From Prochlorococcus sp. MIT 1300 (GTDB taxonomy: Bacteria; Cyanobacteriota; Cyanobacteriia; PCC-6307; Cyanobiaceae), in contig NZ_CP139302.1 in NCBI RefSeq assembly GCF_034092375.1, positions 186,001-250,000 of the forward strand: a DNA stretch of 64,000 nt, given 5' to 3'. Both the position numbers and the translations under genes were made by a program. This document shows, one piece after another, positions 1 to 7,111 of the stretch (positions are counted from its first letter, which is position 1; each line of letters opens with the position of its first letter). The notes below the pieces were generated by a model, which was given only the letters and a program-made list of their open reading frames with translations, had not been told where the DNA came from and did no database searches.

Positions 1-253
1 CTACTCGCTTTCGAAGTTCTGTTAGGTTTATTTCATCACTCCCGAACATCCTGAATATTGTGCTGGATTTTGACACAGGATAAATCTCCCTTCTTATTAA
101 CCTTATTAAGGTACTTTTTCCAGCTCCATTAGGTCCTAAGACTATCGTTTGCTCACCACGCATTAGGCTTAAACTTATGTCTTTAAATATTCTTTTGCCA
201 CGATGAAATACCTCTGCGTTTTCAATTTCTAACCAAGGTGATTCTTGAGTCAT
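1..253 (-). CDS. ABC transporter ATP-binding protein, N-terminal part (cut by the left edge)
   Basis: The first 84 codons of a minus-strand gene are present; the rest lies beyond the window. Translation from the ATG at 253 gives a short lead-in (MTQESPWLEIENAEVFHRGK) followed by a clear Walker A (GPNGAGKST) around residues 42-50, so this is an ABC-type ATPase. No Walker B, signature motif or substrate clue is in view, so the transported substrate is unknown. It follows the pao-like oxygenase and the 36-aa membrane peptide on the same strand with short gaps, so it may be the last gene of that run. Class is certain; role is open. Confidence 0.8.
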   Translation of the reverse strand, partial: MTQESPWLEIENAEVFHRGKRIFKDISLSLMRGEQTIVLGPNGAGKSTLIRLIRREIYPVSKSSTIFRMFGSDEINLTELRKRV

Positions 254-326
254 GAATAACTAGTAAGACTTAAATCAATAGGAGGTAGAATTTATTAGTC
301 TATTTTATATGTAATAGACGATGGTT

Positions 327-437
327 TTAATTAGTTAATTTAGTAAACCAGAATCCATAAAGCTGCCAACTTGTCCATAGAAATATACCCAGAAATGCCC
401 AGTTCATCCATGCTGGTCGATCATTGCCATTTGACAT
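327..437 (-). CDS. Small membrane peptide, 36 aa
   Basis: An ATG-to-TAA frame of 36 codons lies between the pao-like gene and the edge ABC ATPase, all on the minus strand. The peptide starts MSNGNDRPAWMNW and then has one hydrophobic, tryptophan- and phenylalanine-rich stretch of about 18 residues (AFLGIFLWTSWQLYGFWF), which should span a membrane once. No family is recognised. The gaps to its neighbours (29 and 73 bases) fit co-transcription. The strongly membrane-like composition argues for a real gene; the function is unknown. Confidence 0.6.
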   Translation of the reverse strand: MSNGNDRPAWMNWAFLGIFLWTSWQLYGFWFTKLTN

Positions 438-466
438 ATTAGAGTTTCAGCTGACTTATTCTAGCC

Positions 467-1882
467 TTATTCTTGTAACTTCGATGTGAGAGAAGAGACT
501 CCTTGGTTGAGTAGTGAATTATCCATATCTTTATTGGAGTTAAATACCAGAACACCTTGTACAATTAGTATGACAGGTATTAATAATCTTATGATTGTTT
601 GAATAAGGATTTCTCTGTTGTTCTTATCATCTAAGGTTGGATTCTCTGGTGGATATAGCATCGGCATTTCTTCGTGTACTTTATTTGTATGCTCGTTAGT
701 AGGATGTAGGGACCATGGATTATCCTTTTGCAATGAATTTTGAAACCATCCCCAATAGTATTGAACCATCTTATCCTCACCTAGAAGTTTCACATTATCC
801 TTTTGAATGTATCCCATCTGCTGATTAAATGTTTGAGTTTTTAGGACCATATAGTCTTCACTAAATATTCTATAAAATATCCTATGCTGAAGAGATTTGA
901 AAAGGACTAGTTTGGTCAGGAGCTTGTTTTTAAGGAATTTTCTGTAGTGTCTTACGATTACTCTTGACCTGTTCCGACCAAGTGGAATATGGTCTAAGAC
1001 TTGTACATATCTTGCAGATTCTGGTGAGCCTTTATATATGAAAATCCTGCCTGGAGGGACAAAGGTAATAGTAATAAACTCACCCTTACTAGGCTGTTTG
1101 TGGTTGTATTTGCTTTCGATAAAACGCTCATCTCTTTTTATTTTTTGATTAAAGCTGGTAATTACTTTTCTGTTAACATCTTTGTCCGGTATTGTGTCCC
1201 CATGTACCCAGAATATATGTAGTATATCTAAGTGATTTTCTATGATTCTTGCCCAGTCACATTTAAAATCTACACATACTTCCTCAAATGCATATTCTTT
1301 GGGCTTGAATCCAAATGTCTCTGGTACATGATTGCTTAGATCTGTCTTTATTGAGAAATCCTGGACATTTGTTTTTGCTGATCCAGTGTAGTAGATGTAA
1401 ATGTAGCCATCAACTTCAATGCATGGATATTGATAAAGATGAATTTTTTTTGCATAGTTATTATAATTAGAATCAACAATGTGCTGACATGTAATTCTCT
1501 CTAGGTTTGTACATTCTCCTTCGGTAGAGAATCTTGCACCATGATAAGGACAAACAATATTGCCATCTTTTATCTGCCCCCCCTGGAACGAGGCCCCTCT
1601 GTGAGGGCATAAATCTTTGATACATTTGGCTTTTTTATCCTTATCCCTGTATAGGACTAAGGGCTCGTTATACATAGAGAAGAAATATAGTTGGCCTTCT
1701 TTTAAAAGTTGACTGCTGCAGGCCGCATACCAACCTAAAAGGCCACTTCTAAGTTGGTTGTCTGGTTGATTTGAGGTATGTTCGTCAGGAGTTAAGGTTG
1801 TATGACTATCAATTTGAGTTCTCAAATTCGACTTATTGGACACGTCGAATGAAGTATTTCGATTTTCTTTTTCTTCTCTCAT
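467..1882 (-). CDS. Rieske non-heme iron oxygenase, pheophorbide a oxygenase/Lls1 family
   Basis: A 471-residue Rieske oxygenase. The Rieske [2Fe-2S] ligands are visible as C92-P-H94 and C111-x2-H114. The mononuclear iron site of the family is visible as N216-x2-D219-x2-H222-x4-H227. A hydrophobic helix near residues 430-450 (LLIPVILIVQGVLVF) should anchor the protein to a membrane. This architecture is that of the PAO/Lls1/Ptc52/chlorophyllide a oxygenase group, which acts on chlorophyll-type tetrapyrroles in plastids and cyanobacteria; the exact substrate cannot be read from sequence. The first 45 or so residues are polar and low-complexity, so a later start is possible. It is followed by a 36-aa membrane peptide and an ABC ATPase on the same strand. 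Confidence 0.85.
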   Translation of the reverse strand: MREEKENRNTSFDVSNKSNLRTQIDSHTTLTPDEHTSNQPDNQLRSGLLGWYAACSSQLLKEGQLYFFSMYNEPLVLYRDKDKKAKCIKDLCPHRGASFQGGQIKDGNIVCPYHGARFSTEGECTNLERITCQHIVDSNYNNYAKKIHLYQYPCIEVDGYIYIYYTGSAKTNVQDFSIKTDLSNHVPETFGFKPKEYAFEEVCVDFKCDWARIIENHLDILHIFWVHGDTIPDKDVNRKVITSFNQKIKRDERFIESKYNHKQPSKGEFITITFVPPGRIFIYKGSPESARYVQVLDHIPLGRNRSRVIVRHYRKFLKNKLLTKLVLFKSLQHRIFYRIFSEDYMVLKTQTFNQQMGYIQKDNVKLLGEDKMVQYYWGWFQNSLQKDNPWSLHPTNEHTNKVHEEMPMLYPPENPTLDDKNNREILIQTIIRLLIPVILIVQGVLVFNSNKDMDNSLLNQGVSSLTSKLQE

Positions 1883-2203
1883 GAGGGTATTAGCTTTAAT
1901 TATTAAAGATAATGAAATGGAGATGTTTCAATACATTCTAGTTCATATGCGCCTTTATTTTGCCGGGTTGCAAATCTCTTGGTTTTAATTCACACCATAT
2001 TGGTGTTTATGAGCCACTCCTAATATAAGAGATGTAAATGTTACAGTATATGTTTTGTCATTCTCATGATGTTTTTATTCCTCTTTTGGGTGTATATGGA
2101 GCATAATGCTTAATCTCTGCCCCTATCCTTCGACTTCGTAGAGGATGTCTAGGTAAAGCCATCTGCTTCGATTAGATTTGTCTCAAGGAGCACTAGTTGA
2201 AAT
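1883..2203. other. Intergenic stretch between divergent genes
   Basis: These 321 bases separate the minus-strand oxygenase from the plus-strand ABC exporter and should hold both promoters. I see only very short open frames and no convincing hairpin or RNA gene. Confidence 0.4.
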
Positions 2204-3184
2204 ATGTCCATTATCCAAGTAGAGAATCTTTCAAAAAGTTATTTAATCTCTGAGAAAAAGCCTGGCATCATTGGCACTGTAAGTCATTTCATCAATCGAC
2301 AGGAACGTCTAATTGAAGCAGTTTCCAGGGTGAGTTTTCGTATAGACAAAGGTGAAATGGTTGGTTTTATCGGGCCAAATGGGGCTGGCAAGACAACCAC
2401 TCTAAAAATGCTTTGTGGTTTAATTTTCCCTTCATCAGGCGTTGTTCGTGTTGGTGGATATCGCCCTTTTCTGAGAGAAAGATCATTTTTGCAAGACATT
2501 ACCCTTGTTATGGGTCAGAAGCAACAACTGATTTGGGATCTTCCGCCACTTGATTCGTTAAAAGTTAATGCTGCTGTATATGGACTTAGTGATCTTGAGG
2601 CTAATCACAGAATAAAGGAATTATCTGAAATGCTTGAACTTGGATACGAACTTAAAGTCCCCGTTAGGAAGTTGTCTTTAGGACAACGGATGAAGGCAGA
2701 ACTTTTAGCCTCCTTATTACACCGGCCTTCAGTATTGTTCCTTGATGAGCCAACATTAGGTCTTGATATTAATGCTCAGGTGCGAGTTAGAGATTTTTTA
2801 GCTTCTTACAACAGGGAATTCGGCGCAACAATGATCGTCACTAGTCATTATATGGGTGATATAACTTCTCTTTGCAAGAGGGTTTTGTTAATTCATCAAG
2901 GAACTCTCCTTAATGACTGTTCACTTGAGGAACTTGAAAAGGAGCTTTTACCGTCTCGCTCTTTAAGAGTTGAGCTTTCTAGACCTTACCCAAAAGATGG
3001 TTTCCAAAAATTCGGAATAGTGGAAGATTATTCCGAATCCTTTGTTCAACTGTTAGTTCCTCGTGATGAACTAACAAGGACTCTGACCAAACTACTTAAT
3101 ACCTTTTCTGTAAAGGATTTTGAGGTGAGAGATCCAACTATAGAAAAGCTAATTGGCCAACTATTTACAAAGGGAGGAGCTTGA
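2204..3184 (+). CDS. ABC-2 type exporter, ATP-binding subunit
   Basis: A 326-residue ABC ATPase. Walker A is GPNGAGKT at residues 57-64, the signature motif reads LSLGQRMKAE near 157-166, and Walker B is LFLDEP at 178-183, followed by the D-loop. A roughly 100-residue tail after the ATPase core is typical of ABC-2 exporters with two separate permeases. Its TGA stop is directly followed by the ATG of the first permease, and the second permease follows with a one-base gap, so the three genes form an operon encoding one complete exporter. The substrate is not evident. The match to the ABC-2/DUF990-type exporter layout is by general knowledge of the family. Confidence 0.9.
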   Translation: MSIIQVENLSKSYLISEKKPGIIGTVSHFINRQERLIEAVSRVSFRIDKGEMVGFIGPNGAGKTTTLKMLCGLIFPSSGVVRVGGYRPFLRERSFLQDITLVMGQKQQLIWDLPPLDSLKVNAAVYGLSDLEANHRIKELSEMLELGYELKVPVRKLSLGQRMKAELLASLLHRPSVLFLDEPTLGLDINAQVRVRDFLASYNREFGATMIVTSHYMGDITSLCKRVLLIHQGTLLNDCSLEELEKELLPSRSLRVELSRPYPKDGFQKFGIVEDYSESFVQLLVPRDELTRTLTKLLNTFSVKDFEVRDPTIEKLIGQLFTKGGA

Positions 3185-4003
3185 ATGATCTTTAAACTCC
3201 GAGTTAATCCAAACTTAATTAAGGGATTCAAGATCGCACGAGCCCTAATTGTGAGTCAATATGCATTAATGCTTGAATATAGAGCTGAAATTATTTTATG
3301 GGCAATTTCAGGACTGCTTCCGTTGATTATGCTTGGCTTGTGGAGTGACTCACAAGCTGCCCAGCTCTCCGGTATTAGTAAACAAGAGTTAAATAGATAC
3401 TTCTTATCAGCATTTGTTGTTAGGCAGTTTACAGCTGTTTGGGTAATGGTTATTTTTGAAGAAGATCTTGTTGAAGGTCGTTTATCTCCATTCCTCTTAC
3501 AGCCTGTAAAACCATTTTGGCGATACCTGAGTTCTCATGTTGCGGAACAGTTTTCACGTATACCCATAGTAATTATTATACTAGCAATTTTCTTTTTCTT
3601 TAATCCATCTAGCTTTTGGCTTCCAGATCCTTTAGACATTTTCTTGGGAATAATTGCAATGGTATTTGCTTTTTTCGCTAGATTTATTATGCATTGGATG
3701 TTTGCCATGATCTGTTTTTTCAGTGAGCGAGCCAGTGCTATTGAGAGACTTCTATTGATTCCATATCTATTCCTCTCTGGACTTGTAGCACCTTTAGAGA
3801 TATTTCCTGACCCCATAAGAAAGTTTGCAATGCTAACTCCATTCCCATATCTACTTTCTTACCCATCAAATATTTTTGCCGGAAATTCTGAAAATATTCT
3901 TCTTGGTATATTGGGTCTTCTATTCTGGTTTACTTTGTTTTTGTTGGTAAGCAACTTTGCATGGAAGAAAGGAATAAGACATTATTCAGCAATGGGCTCC
4001 TGA
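3185..4003 (+). CDS. ABC-2 type permease (DUF990-like), subunit 1
   Basis: A 272-residue integral membrane protein with about six hydrophobic segments, for example around residues 36-52, 119-136, 150-172 and 236-256. It starts with ATG immediately after the stop of the ATPase gene. Conserved-looking short motifs (ERASAIERLLLIPYLFLSGL; LTPFPYLLSYPSNIF) are of the kind seen in the DUF990 permeases that pair with such ATPases. It should form the membrane channel as a heterodimer with the next gene product. Substrate unknown. Confidence 0.8.
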   Translation: MIFKLRVNPNLIKGFKIARALIVSQYALMLEYRAEIILWAISGLLPLIMLGLWSDSQAAQLSGISKQELNRYFLSAFVVRQFTAVWVMVIFEEDLVEGRLSPFLLQPVKPFWRYLSSHVAEQFSRIPIVIIILAIFFFFNPSSFWLPDPLDIFLGIIAMVFAFFARFIMHWMFAMICFFSERASAIERLLLIPYLFLSGLVAPLEIFPDPIRKFAMLTPFPYLLSYPSNIFAGNSENILLGILGLLFWFTLFLLVSNFAWKKGIRHYSAMGS

Positions 4004-4004
4004 T

Positions 4005-4811
4005 TTGTCAAAAAAATACACTCTATTGCGAACAATAAGACTACTTAATGTTTTCTGGACAACAAGTATCTCCAGCGAGTTAGAGTATAGAATCAATGTA
4101 CTTGTGGAATTTTCTGCAACTATCGGTAACCTGCTTGGTAGTATCTTCCTTCTTTCTCTATTTTATACATCTGGCTCTACATTAGGAGGTTGGAGTTGGG
4201 AGGCCTCGTTGATAGTTCTTGGAATATATACCTTATTAGAATCAGTTATATATATTATTTTACAGCCAAACTTAAGTCGTATTGTTCGCCATGTTCAGAA
4301 CGGAACACTTGACTTTGTTTTACTAAAACCTGTAGATAGTCAGTTGTGGCTATCATTTAGAGTGGTTTCCCCTTGGGGAATTCCTTCTTTCCTTGCTGGA
4401 ATTTGCCTCATTTTTTATGGGTTAGCTACTAGTAATATTAATTTATCGATTGGAAATTTCCTTTGGTTTTCATTGCTAATGCTAAATAGTTTGGCAATCC
4501 TTTATAGTTTATGGTTTTTACTTGCTACTACCAGTATTTGGTTCGTTAAAATTTGGAATGTAACAGAGGTACTCCGCTCCACACTGGTAGCAGGGAGATA
4601 CCCTATTTATGCTTATCCATTTATGTTAAGAGCAATATTTACCTTCGTTATTCCCATCGCTTTTTTGACGACATTTCCCGCTGAGGCAATATTGGGTTAT
4701 GTATCCACTGATAAAATAATAGCTTCTGTAGCTGTTTCCATAATATCAATATATTTTACTCGTTGGTTCTGGAGATATGCATTACGATTCTATACCTCTG
4801 CTTCAAGTTAA
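4005..4811 (+). CDS. ABC-2 type permease (DUF990-like), subunit 2
   Basis: A 268-residue multi-spanning membrane protein that starts with TTG one base after the stop of the previous permease. No ATG lies near the start, and the first residues (MSKKYTLLRTIRLLNVFW) fit a cytoplasmic lead-in before the first membrane segment. The motif LDFVLLKPVDSQLWLSFR is a typical permease loop of this group, and the partner protein carries the similar LSPFLLQPVKPFWRYLS, which shows that the two subunits are distant paralogues. The TTG start and tight spacing suggest translational coupling. Substrate unknown. Confidence 0.8.
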   Translation: MSKKYTLLRTIRLLNVFWTTSISSELEYRINVLVEFSATIGNLLGSIFLLSLFYTSGSTLGGWSWEASLIVLGIYTLLESVIYIILQPNLSRIVRHVQNGTLDFVLLKPVDSQLWLSFRVVSPWGIPSFLAGICLIFYGLATSNINLSIGNFLWFSLLMLNSLAILYSLWFLLATTSIWFVKIWNVTEVLRSTLVAGRYPIYAYPFMLRAIFTFVIPIAFLTTFPAEAILGYVSTDKIIASVAVSIISIYFTRWFWRYALRFYTSASS

Positions 4812-4853
4812 ATGATTATTTTGTATTCGAATAGTTGAATAACTTTTATTGTG

Positions 4854-5045
4854 TTAGCTAGAAACCTCTAAGGTTTTTAAGTATTCACTTGCTTCTTCAA
4901 GATTGTTGCAGAATTTACATGATCCCATGTAGCAACCTAGAAATCTTTGGAAGGAACGTTTTCCACCTGTTAGATCGTATTTGTGGATGGTTCCTCCTTG
5001 TGGATCGGCATGGACAAGTTCTGGTAGTCCCATGTTGTAAATCAA
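4854..5045 (-). CDS. Small conserved-type protein with CxxC
   Basis: A 63-residue product (from TTG at 5045; an in-frame ATG at 5033 is the alternative) with a Gly/Lys-rich middle (GGKRSFQRFLG) and a C-Y-M-G-S-C-K-F-C cluster near residues 38-46 that could bind a metal or form disulfides. An AGGCGG stretch six bases upstream of the TTG could serve as a ribosome-binding site and supports the TTG. No domain is recognised. The composition looks coding rather than random. It faces the ABC exporter operon tail-to-tail with a 42-base gap. Confidence 0.6.
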   Translation of the reverse strand: MIYNMGLPELVHADPQGGTIHKYDLTGGKRSFQRFLGCYMGSCKFCNNLEEASEYLKTLEVSS

Positions 5046-5444
5046 GATTACCGCCTAAAGGTGCTCCATTTTGTTATTGGGTGCAATAGGTGCATGTACC
5101 ATCCTTTCTGATTGTGATGGTTTACATAAAAACTCCTTAAATCTGTATTTAAGTATGAAGAAGCTCTGCTAAATGCTTTTTTTTGGTTAATTAGTAATGT
5201 TAGCCATCGCTTTGGAAAAGATCCTTAAGAGGATATTGACTAAACTGGCTTCTCTCATCGGTTATAAATGATTATTGTCTTGAATTATGGCTTATATTTA
5301 TGGTGAATTTTTATTTCTAAACGAGTTTTATGGTTCACTCGTGATTTTGCCCATACGAAAAGCCTATATTTATTAGCTTTCTTCTCCTAAATACATTTCT
5401 TTGGCTATTCGGTTTACGAGAAATAATTCTTTATGGGTTGAGAA
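5046..5444. other. Intergenic stretch upstream of the CxxC protein
   Basis: About 400 AT-rich bases between the small CxxC protein and tRNA-Ser. I find no open frame with coding character and no clear RNA gene. Confidence 0.35.
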
Positions 5445-5529
5445 CGGAGGGGGTGGGATTCGAACCCACGGAGGCTCTCACCTCGCTGGTTTTCAAGACC
5501 AGAGCCATCAACCACTCGACCACCCCTCC
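5445..5529 (-). tRNA. tRNA-Ser (anticodon TGA)
   Basis: Read on the minus strand, the 85 bases fold as a class II tRNA. The 7-bp acceptor stem pairs GGAGGGG (5529-5523) with CCCCTCC (5452-5446), followed by a G discriminator at 5445. The anticodon loop CTTGAAA gives anticodon TGA, a long variable arm follows as expected for serine, and the T-arm carries GGTTCGAATCC. The 3' CCA is not encoded, so it must be added after transcription. Confidence 0.97.
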
Positions 5530-6005
5530 ATAATCGTTGCTTTGGCTGGCAACAAAACAATCTTACCAATTGAGTCATGTCGAGCCCTCTGCTTGAAGAC
5601 TGTCAATTTCCAATCGAGGAAGTCATCTGCCAATGGATATGTCCCTTTAGGAACCTCCTGAACTTTGTTTCATTACCTTTCTAAGATCTTTTTATATGTG
5701 GGCGTCTTCAGAGTTATCAGTCCTCTTCCTGTCAAGAGCACTTAATTTTATCCTTTCCTTATGTTCCTTTTTTACTGGCTTGTTCCGGAATTTCCTAAGA
5801 AACTATGGCATCGCAGACCTCTTTCTATCTTGACCTTGAGCTCTAGCTTTTCCCTTGAGAGGGTTGTTCGAAAGTTTTGAAGGAAGGCCTTTCTTTTCGC
5901 CGTTTTGAAAACAACTGCGTCGAAATGCTTTCTAGAGAGGTGAATGCCAGTGATTAGTTGGTTTCTTATGTCATAATTCCAATTCGAACAGACACCTCAC
6001 CTGCT
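5530..6005. other. Intergenic stretch behind tRNA-Ser
   Basis: About 475 bases with no convincing gene. It contains the minus-strand promoter of the tRNA and the plus-strand promoter of the small membrane protein at 6006. Confidence 0.35.
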
Positions 6006-6206
6006 ATGGCCTCTGGTTCACAAAAGAGCTCCCAGTCTCGTTTTTTGGGCGATCTACCAATGACGGGCCAGATAAGTGAGAAGGAGCGTATTAGATACGT
6101 ATCTCATCTCATGTTCTTTGGGGGTTGCATCCTGCTTTCTTTCGGAGTCTGGGCATTGACTGGCTTTAACTCCTCTTCTGGAGCAACAGGCCCTTTCCCT
6201 TTCTAA
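6006..6206 (+). CDS. Small single-span membrane protein, 66 aa
   Basis: The ATG at 6006 gives a 66-residue protein with a polar N-terminal half (QISEKERIRYVSHLM) and one membrane helix (FFGGCILLSFGVWALTGF, about residues 37-54), ending in a short Ser/Gly/Pro-rich tail. In-frame codons continue upstream to 5958 but lack membrane or coding character. Its composition suggests a small thylakoid or plasma membrane protein; no family is recognised. A hairpin follows at 6223-6259. Confidence 0.65.
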   Translation: MASGSQKSSQSRFLGDLPMTGQISEKERIRYVSHLMFFGGCILLSFGVWALTGFNSSSGATGPFPF

Positions 6207-6222
6207 GCACTCTTTTCAAAAT

Positions 6223-6259
6223 AGATTCTTCTTTGGCTTTTTTAAGTCAAGAAGAATCT
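6223..6259 (+). terminator. Putative terminator hairpin
   Basis: A perfect 11-bp inverted repeat (AGATTCTTCTT / AAGAAGAATCT, 6223-6233 and 6249-6259) begins 17 bases after the stop of the 66-aa protein. The T-run behind it is interrupted, so intrinsic termination is likely but not certain. Confidence 0.5.
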
Positions 6260-6358
6260 TATGCTTAATTTTTCTGAACGTGCAAAGAAATAATATTGAT
6301 ACTTTACTACTAGTATAATTAAATTAATTATATCAAAGCATATATATTTTAATTAAAA

Positions 6359-6595
6359 TTACTGCCTCAAAATATCCAACTTATTTTCTCTATCTGCTAA
6401 TAACGTTGATAACCATTTTGCGGCTATTCCCCTTGAAATAGATCTTGTCCGGAGCAATTCACAAACTATTAGGTAGAGAGGGCCAACTGTCGAGTTTGAG
6501 TTGAACCTCGATTCATATGAAAGAATTGCTTCTGATGTCTTACAAGAACGAAGTTCATCCACTATCGAATCTCGTTGGACCTTGCTCAACTTCAT
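6359..6595 (-). CDS. Hypothetical helical protein, 78 aa
   Basis: From the ATG at 6595 the product reads MKLSKVQRDSIVDELRSC and so on, a mostly helical 78-residue protein. A longer reading begins at 6619 (MIFQNNQT), but the inner ATG gives a more natural N-terminus. No domain is recognised. It is divergent from the zinc-ribbon gene at 6782. The amino acid composition is protein-like, and no better frame exists on the other strand. Confidence 0.55.
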   Translation of the reverse strand: MKLSKVQRDSIVDELRSCKTSEAILSYESRFNSNSTVGPLYLIVCELLRTRSISRGIAAKWLSTLLADRENKLDILRQ

Positions 6596-6781
6596 GGTCT
6601 GGTTGTTTTGAAAGATCATTTTGAATTTGTTGGGATTTTCTTGTCCTTAGTCTTGTTCACAGTGATTATCGATGTTTTTTGCGAACAGGTCATATTTTAT
6701 TTTGACTCACTACAGCAGAACTGTTTTTACTTCTCTGGGTTATGCGATCCTTATCTGATAAAAGTCGTTCTGTTGAATTAA

Positions 6782-7078
6782 TTGGATTTTCCACCTCCCC
6801 AGGGTCGGCAGTGCTCTATATGCCAAAAGACTCTGAACCTCAATCTTTTTAGACTTGATAGTGACGTCTGCAGGTACTGTGAGATGGGCCTGCCATCCCC
6901 ACCTATTGCGGTTCAAGTTCCAACTTCTAAGCCATTAGGCTCGCAGGATAAAAGGATTCCAAAGAAGGATTCCAAGCAAAGCCAGCTCGGAGAGAACAGG
7001 TCTCTCTCGGATGAGGAAGATCACATTGAGAAAGAAGTCTCATTAAGCGTTACAGATGAGTTCTTTGATAATGAATGA
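6782..7078 (+). CDS. Small zinc-ribbon-like protein, 98 aa
   Basis: A TTG-started frame encodes an N-terminal treble-clef or zinc-ribbon-like motif, C-S-I-C near residues 11-14 and C-R-Y-C near 30-33, followed by a long acidic, low-complexity tail (EEDHIEKEVSL). No ATG lies upstream of the cysteines, so TTG is the only start that keeps the motif. The paired CxxC spacing (15 residues between pairs) strongly suggests one bound zinc. The partner or target is unknown. It ends 33 bases before the 3' end of nrdJ, which runs the other way. Confidence 0.65.
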   Translation: MDFPPPQGRQCSICQKTLNLNLFRLDSDVCRYCEMGLPSPPIAVQVPTSKPLGSQDKRIPKKDSKQSQLGENRSLSDEEDHIEKEVSLSVTDEFFDNE

Positions 7079-7111
7079 AACTCACGAATGATGTGGCTTC
7101 CTAAAGATTGT

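Noticed and set aside
5401-5661. Plus-strand 86-codon frame across tRNA-Ser
   Set aside because: It runs through the antisense of the tRNA and has no protein-like composition elsewhere.
6575-6781. Plus-strand 68-codon frame
   Set aside because: It overlaps the start of the minus-strand 78-aa gene and ends directly before the zinc-ribbon gene; hydrophobic composition comes from AT-rich sequence.
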